DNA of 64,000 nucleotides from an uncultured Verrucomicrobia subdivision 3 bacterium (GTDB lineage: Bacteria; Verrucomicrobiota; Verrucomicrobiae; Limisphaerales; UBA11358): the NCBI GenBank assembly GCA_903847285.1, contig CAINDH010000057.1, positions 1-64,000 on the forward strand. The letters run 5' to 3'. This document shows positions 59,608 to 64,000 of the stretch, piece after piece. Under the pieces are notes generated by a model, which was not told where the DNA came from, made no database searches, and saw only the letters and a program-made list of their open reading frames with translations. Each line of letters opens with the position of its first letter. Positions within the stretch are counted from its first letter, which is position 1. The position numbers were made by a program, and so were the translations under genes.

Positions 59608-61751
59608 CACGGATTTTCTTCGCGCAAGCGTTCGTAAACTTGGCGTCCGTTAAGGCCGGGCATCTTGAGGTCGCAGATGATGGCGTCGAATTTTTGCGCG
59701 CGCACTTCGCGCAGGGCGGCTTCACCGTTGGGCGCAGTGATGACTTCGTAGCTGTGAGCGGTCAATTCCTCTTTGATCATGTGGAGGAGCGATTCTTCAT
59801 CATCCACGCAGAGAATTCTTTTGCCGGCACCTTCGCGCACATCGGTCGGGGCAGGGGACGTGGCGGTCTTGGTGGTGAAAGCGGTTTCAAACCACGCGGC
59901 TTCGTCCGCGACGGGCAACTCGATGGTGAAGGTGGCACCTTCGCCGGGCGCGCTGGTGGCGAGGATGTTGCCGCCGTGTTCGTGGATGATGCCGTAGCAC
60001 AGGCTCAAGCCGAGGCCGGTGCCTTGGCCAACTTCTTTCGTGGTGAAGAACGGATCGAAAATGCGTTTGAGATTTTCGGGCGAGATGCCGGGGCCGTTGT
60101 CCTGAATGATGATGCGGACAATTTGCGCGTCGTGCTGCGTGGTGATGGTGATGCGGCCGGAGCCAGAGGCGGTTTCGATGGCCTGCCGCGCGTTATTGAT
60201 GAGGTTAAGGACGACCTGCTGCACCTGGTGTCCGTCCGCGAGGACGATGGGCAGTCCGGTGGAAAATTGCGTGACGACCTTCACGTTGCTCGTGCGAAGC
60301 GGATACGCGACCATGTCCAAAACATCTTCGATGAGTTTGTTGATCTGCGCGGGCTTGCGTTCCGGCTGCTGGCGGCGGGCAAAACTTAAGAGCGATTGCA
60401 CAATCTTCTTGCAGCGCTCAGCGGACTTGTAAATCAAATCCAAATGACGTGCGTGTTTCTCGCCCACGTCGGCGTTCTTGAGCATCTCGGAAAAACCAAG
60501 GACGGCAGCGAGCGGGTTGTTCAGCTCATGCGCCACGCCCGCCACGAATTCACCCACGGCGGAAAGTTTTTCGCTTTGGATGAGCTGCGACTGCGTGGAC
60601 TTGAGCGTGTCCACCGTCTGTTTCAATTTCGACTGCGACAGCTCGATGTTCTCGGTCATCTGGTTGAAGGCGTAGCCAAGCTCGCCAAATTCGTCTTTGG
60701 ATTTGATGTGCACGCGCTGGGAAAAATCGCCGTGTCCAACGGACACCGCGGCGGCGTGCAGTTCGCGCAACGGCGCAGTGGCGCGGTTGATGAAGAACAG
60801 CACCAGGGCCGCGCCAAGAATAATCATGATGATGATCGTGGCCAGCAGCAGGTGCTGGGTGTTTTGCATGAAATTAATATCGCGCTCGTGGGGGCTGAAC
60901 AAGAGGTAGCCGAGCGAGCGGTCGCCAGTCAACGAAGGGAGTTGTCCGCAAGAATAAAAATAGGGGTTCCGACTGATTACAATCCTTGGTGCATCGGCTG
61001 TAGGCTTGCGACTCAGTTGTTGGTAGCCTTGGACCAGGTTGATTCTCAATTCATCCGTCATCTCGGAGTCGTTGAAGGAGGAGACCATCACGGAGTCGCC
61101 GCCGATCAATGCCATCTGGCCGCCATTGCCGAGGGATAACAGTTGAAAAACTTGTTCGTTAATCATCTGTCCCAGTGTAAGTGCCCCGATGCACTCGTCT
61201 GTGCGGCTGTAGATCGGAATCGAGACCAGTTCGCAAAGCTGTTTATTGATGAGAATGGTGTCGTTGGCAATCGTGCCTTTAAACGCCTCTTTAACCGCCT
61301 TCGCCGATTGGTCGAGAATGTCCATCCGCGATAAAGAGCCGGATGAATAAATATAAATCATGTCGGCGCTGGTGCCGCTGGGAGCAGATTTGACCGGCGT
61401 GTAAAAAGCAAATTCGATTCCCTCGCGCCGAAGGTCCTCATCTTTATACATCAGCTCCAACTGGTTGCGGATGGTCTTGACGTCTCCCTTTTCAAAAGCT
61501 GCCCGATACATGGAGACATGCCCCAAGGTTTTGAAACGCGTATTGAGTGATTGCTGGTATCGCACCAAATTTTTATTCATCGCCAGCCCCGCCGACTTTA
61601 AATTGATCAAGCCGTTATCCTTGGCGTAACTCCAGAACTGCTGGTTCACGATGAACACCGTCGTCGCGAGGATCAGCGCCATCACCGCCACCACCGGAAT
61701 CAGCACCTTGATGCGGAAATTAGCCTCCAGAAATTTTCTGAGCGGTTGCAT
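59583..61751 (-). CDS. Hybrid sensor histidine kinase, truncated in the receiver domain
   Basis: 722 residues as encoded. TM1 (KVLIPVVAVMALILATTVFIV), a periplasmic sensor of about 270 residues (YSRTDECIGALTLGQMINEQV; Cache-like), TM2 (LLLATIIIMIILGAALVLFFI), HAMP, then HisKA with VAHELNNPLAAVLGF, and HATPase_c with NLINNARQAI, DNGPGI and GTGLGLSLCYGI. The fused receiver has RILCVDDEESLL and CDLKMPGLNG (phospho-Asp) but leaves frame near residue 712. The missing part is in the next frame (59458-59607). Third gene of the porin/cupredoxin operon, 3 nt after the cupredoxin gene. Confidence 0.9.
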   Translation of the reverse strand: MQPLRKFLEANFRIKVLIPVVAVMALILATTVFIVNQQFWSYAKDNGLINLKSAGLAMNKNLVRYQQSLNTRFKTLGHVSMYRAAFEKGDVKTIRNQLELMYKDEDLRREGIEFAFYTPVKSAPSGTSADMIYIYSSGSLSRMDILDQSAKAVKEAFKGTIANDTILINKQLCELVSIPIYSRTDECIGALTLGQMINEQVFQLLSLGNGGQMALIGGDSVMVSSFNDSEMTDELRINLVQGYQQLSRKPTADAPRIVISRNPYFYSCGQLPSLTGDRSLGYLLFSPHERDINFMQNTQHLLLATIIIMIILGAALVLFFINRATAPLRELHAAAVSVGHGDFSQRVHIKSKDEFGELGYAFNQMTENIELSQSKLKQTVDTLKSTQSQLIQSEKLSAVGEFVAGVAHELNNPLAAVLGFSEMLKNADVGEKHARHLDLIYKSAERCKKIVQSLLSFARRQQPERKPAQINKLIEDVLDMVAYPLRTSNVKVVTQFSTGLPIVLADGHQVQQVVLNLINNARQAIETASGSGRITITTQHDAQIVRIIIQDNGPGISPENLKRIFDPFFTTKEVGQGTGLGLSLCYGIIHEHGGNILATSAPGEGATFTIELPVADEAAWFETAFTTKTATSPAPTDVREGAGKRILCVDDEESLLHMIKEELTAHSYEVITAPNGEAALREVRAQKFDAIICDLKMPGLNGRQVYERLREENPWPAAAWFL

Positions 61752-61754
61752 TGT

Positions 61755-62624
61755 TCAAATCTTTGGCAGGTTTTTGATGCCGAGCGTGAAATTTACGTTC
61801 ACTTCCCCATTCGTCGGCACGGTGATTTCCTGAACGTCAGCGGGCAGGCGTTCGTGCCACGCCTTTAATTTGTATTTGCCCGGCGGGATGTTCTTAATCT
61901 TGTAATTGCCGTTCGAATCGGTCGCGGCGAAATACGGGTTCGACATCACGAGCACGATACAGTGCATGTTAGCATGAATGGAACAGAAAACATCCACCTT
62001 GCCCGGCTGGCCAAAAGTCACGTGTTTGTCTGGCGGATTGCCTTCATATAGCCCGAGGTCAAACGAGGCGGCGTCGGACATGGAAAAAACATTGTGGAAA
62101 ATTTCATCGTTATTCGGCCATTCGACCGTGGTTCCAGCGAGCACCGGCAACACATGCGGGTAAAACTCCGCGCGATGTTGCGCGACCTTGCTGGTGGTAA
62201 CGGCGGCCAAGTTCGTCGTCTCAACAGCATTGGTAAGCGTCAAGTCATCCACATAGACGATAAAATCTTTCAGGGCAGAATAATCTACCGGCTGCACGAA
62301 GCTGTATTTATGGCTGGCATACGCGCCGCCATCGCCGCCGCCGCCCGTGCCAGCCTTGCCTTCGGCGTGAACCGTTCCCGTGATCGTGCCGCCGCAGGCT
62401 GGCTGCAGTGCGAGTTGCGCGGCGCAGGCCAGGCTGATGGCCGCATCGCGTAAGGCGTAACGGATGCGCGTGCTCGGACGATGCTGGCGCAGATGCGAGG
62501 AGCGTGAACGAAAATCCGCCAGCGCCTGCCAACGCGCGAGCTGCACGGCATGGTCTTCTGCCGCCGGCGCAGCGGGGGCATTACCCGTCTCATCGGTGGG
62601 GTTGCGTAAAATTTTTGATTTCAT
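61755..62624 (-). CDS. Cupredoxin-like protein with carboxypeptidase-regulatory-type domain
   Basis: 289 residues from the ATG at 62624 (a TTG three codons upstream is also open). After about 55 polar residues comes a signal/anchor (LRDAAISLACAAQLALQPACGG). A plastocyanin-like domain follows: VLAGTTVEWPNNDEIFHNVFSMS, and DVFCSIHANMHCIVLVM giving Cys, His and Met, which with the earlier His form a type 1 copper site. The tail YFAATDSNGNYKIKNIPPGKYKLKAWHE is a CarboxypepD_reg-like sandwich. A periplasmic electron carrier or copper protein. Between porin (5 nt) and kinase genes. Confidence 0.85.
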   Translation of the reverse strand: MKSKILRNPTDETGNAPAAPAAEDHAVQLARWQALADFRSRSSHLRQHRPSTRIRYALRDAAISLACAAQLALQPACGGTITGTVHAEGKAGTGGGGDGGAYASHKYSFVQPVDYSALKDFIVYVDDLTLTNAVETTNLAAVTTSKVAQHRAEFYPHVLPVLAGTTVEWPNNDEIFHNVFSMSDAASFDLGLYEGNPPDKHVTFGQPGKVDVFCSIHANMHCIVLVMSNPYFAATDSNGNYKIKNIPPGKYKLKAWHERLPADVQEITVPTNGEVNVNFTLGIKNLPKI

Positions 62625-62629
62625 GCGCG

Positions 62630-63937
62630 TCAAAATTTGAACGCTGCCTCGGTGCCGAAGAAATCTTCATGCTGGCGATGCCCGCCGCCGACTTCTGTGC
62701 CCCGTTCAACGGAGTATTCCGCCTTGATGAGCAGCCGGTTGCTAAAACGATATCCGCCGCCGAACGAGAACCGCCATAGGCTTGTGGCCTGTGTGCCAAA
62801 AAAGGAATTATTAAAATCACCAAAGCCCACGAGCGGATAACCGTTCGGCGCGAGCAGTTGGCTGAAGCGCGAGGCGACGTAAAATTTGTGCGGCAATTTT
62901 TGTTCGGCCTCGATGGAGTAGTAATAGATGTCGCGGGAATTATTTGCCGTCGGGTCATTATCGCCGTAGCTCACATAACCGCCAAACGCGCTCAAGTGTC
63001 CGGTCTTCCAACGTGCCGTGATGTCGCCTTCTATAGCGTTCGCGTGAAACTTCGTGGTGGCGGAGGAGCCGATAGAGCGGAACCAGCCGTTGCCAAACCA
63101 GATGGCGGAGAGAAAATCTTTTTGCGCGTTCAGGTCGCCGGTGCGCATACCGCTCACGCTGAAATGCCAGTTGGCGTTGGGGTCGAAACTGACGCGCCCC
63201 ATCACGGATTTGTCGCCATCATAATCTTGCACGCCGCTCACGCCGCCGTTCTGCACGGCCACGACGTAGGAAAATTTCCCGAGTTTGCCGTAAAGTTCAA
63301 TACCCGGATCTATGCCCCAGAAATCTGACAGCGAATGAGAGATGAGCGGATTTTCCATCGCATAGCGCTTCGTGTATTCCTCGCCGAACGGGCAATTGAT
63401 GCGACCCGCGCGGATGTTCGCCTGACCGTTTTTGCCCCAAAGCTGGGACACATCCTCAAAATCGAGATACAGTTCGCCGAGTTCGGTGGACAGTCCCGGC
63501 TGCTCGCGAATGGCCACGTCCAACTCGCCGACAAAATAAACGCTCTCCCAGATCGGAGCCTCGATAAAAACCCGCGCCTCATCCACGCGAAATTCCGAAT
63601 GCGGAGCAAACCCGTCTTTACCGGTATTAAAAAAAGCCACGCCGCCTTCGCCGCTGAGATGGACACCGCCCACATTGAAGCCGGATGTTACGGGCGCAGG
63701 ATTTTCGCCGGCGGCCACTGTGCGGGCGGCATTGGCAGACTCTAATTGGCCGACTTTTTTCGAGAGAGTGTCCAACGCAGTGCCTTGTTTTAGCACTTGG
63801 GATTGCAGTAGAGCGTTCTGTTCCCGCAATAAACGCAGCTCTTCCGCCGCATTTGCATCTGCGGCGGACAAGGTCATCCCCGGCAGCACGGCTGCCAAGG
63901 CGCAAAACCACACGATAATGGCTTTTCTGCTAATCAT
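62630..63937 (-). CDS. Outer-membrane porin (phosphate-selective porin O/P-like)
   Basis: 435 residues. Sec signal (ending TLSAADANA), a short coiled coil (EELRLLREQNALLQSQVLKQGTALDTLSKK), then an amphipathic beta-barrel with alternating residues (VYFVGELDVAIRE, NIRAGRINCPFGEEY, SYVVAVQNGG) and a C-terminal Phe (EAAFKF), the outer-membrane assembly signal. The GRxxxPFG block is typical of OprO/P-like porins. The solute is unknown; phosphate or another anion is possible. Heads the operon with the cupredoxin and kinase genes. Confidence 0.9.
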   Translation of the reverse strand: MISRKAIIVWFCALAAVLPGMTLSAADANAAEELRLLREQNALLQSQVLKQGTALDTLSKKVGQLESANAARTVAAGENPAPVTSGFNVGGVHLSGEGGVAFFNTGKDGFAPHSEFRVDEARVFIEAPIWESVYFVGELDVAIREQPGLSTELGELYLDFEDVSQLWGKNGQANIRAGRINCPFGEEYTKRYAMENPLISHSLSDFWGIDPGIELYGKLGKFSYVVAVQNGGVSGVQDYDGDKSVMGRVSFDPNANWHFSVSGMRTGDLNAQKDFLSAIWFGNGWFRSIGSSATTKFHANAIEGDITARWKTGHLSAFGGYVSYGDNDPTANNSRDIYYYSIEAEQKLPHKFYVASRFSQLLAPNGYPLVGFGDFNNSFFGTQATSLWRFSFGGGYRFSNRLLIKAEYSVERGTEVGGGHRQHEDFFGTEAAFKF

Positions 63938-64000
63938 ACCGGCTATTAAGCAGCCCCTGTGCCTTTTTGCCGGTTGGGCGGAACATTTTGCCCTGCCGAT

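Overview
The window looks like a chromosomal segment of a Verrucomicrobiota bacterium, probably of the Pedosphaera/Limisphaerales type. The clues are five pseudopilin genes of the [20 protein letters not shown] type (most with an H-X9/10-DG tail), Tat-exported Gfo/Idh/MocA oxidoreductases, large secreted proteins with Calx-beta, Ig-like and LamG-like domains that end in an F-x-R-x motif, and M56/BlaI pairs. The taxon is inferred from protein style, not from a marker gene. The window is densely coded: no stretch over 300 bases lacks a gene. I see no insertion sequence, prophage or CRISPR array. The only RNA gene is an initiator tRNA-Met.

Layout. 1-13.7 kb: sugar-oxidoreductase genes (one cut by the left edge), a GH20-like lipoprotein, pseudopilins coupled to a large secreted protein, a second secreted protein, an MFS permease and an oxidoreductase/TIM-barrel isomerase pair. 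13.9-23.5 kb: a peptidoglycan amidase and esterase pair, then a five-gene amino-sugar operon (sugar porter, GH20 hexosaminidase, ROK kinase, PIG-L deacetylase, NagB) with a divergent AraC regulator. 23.5-33.5 kb: D-aminoacylase, GH25 muramidase and alanine dehydrogenase on one strand; on the other a PBP4-like carboxypeptidase fused to an alpha/beta hydrolase, NamZ and an AmiE-like serine hydrolase. 33.5-39.5 kb: pseudopilins around a 1317-residue secreted protein. 39.5-50.7 kb: L-Ala-D/L-Glu epimerase, LD-carboxypeptidase, two class-A-like serine hydrolases, a NagX-like membrane acyltransferase, peroxiredoxin, BlaI with an M56 protease carrying secretin-like modules, and a GH43. 50.8-64 kb: mostly housekeeping and small genes, a double-SIS MurQ/GKRP-like protein, and a porin/cupredoxin/histidine-kinase operon whose receiver domain is frameshifted.

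Reading the genes together, more than a dozen act on peptidoglycan or its breakdown products. GH25, amidase, NamZ and GH20 would open glycans. The carboxypeptidases, LdcA, the epimerase and D-aminoacylase would process stem peptides. Alanine dehydrogenase and NagB would feed central metabolism. The genes lie in several transcription units, but an unusual 35-bp sequence (TTGTGRC-N13-TTGTAAC core) occurs before three of them, including the AraC gene. That suggests one peptidoglycan/amino-sugar scavenging regulon. This functional picture is inference; family assignments come from motifs read in the translated sequence.
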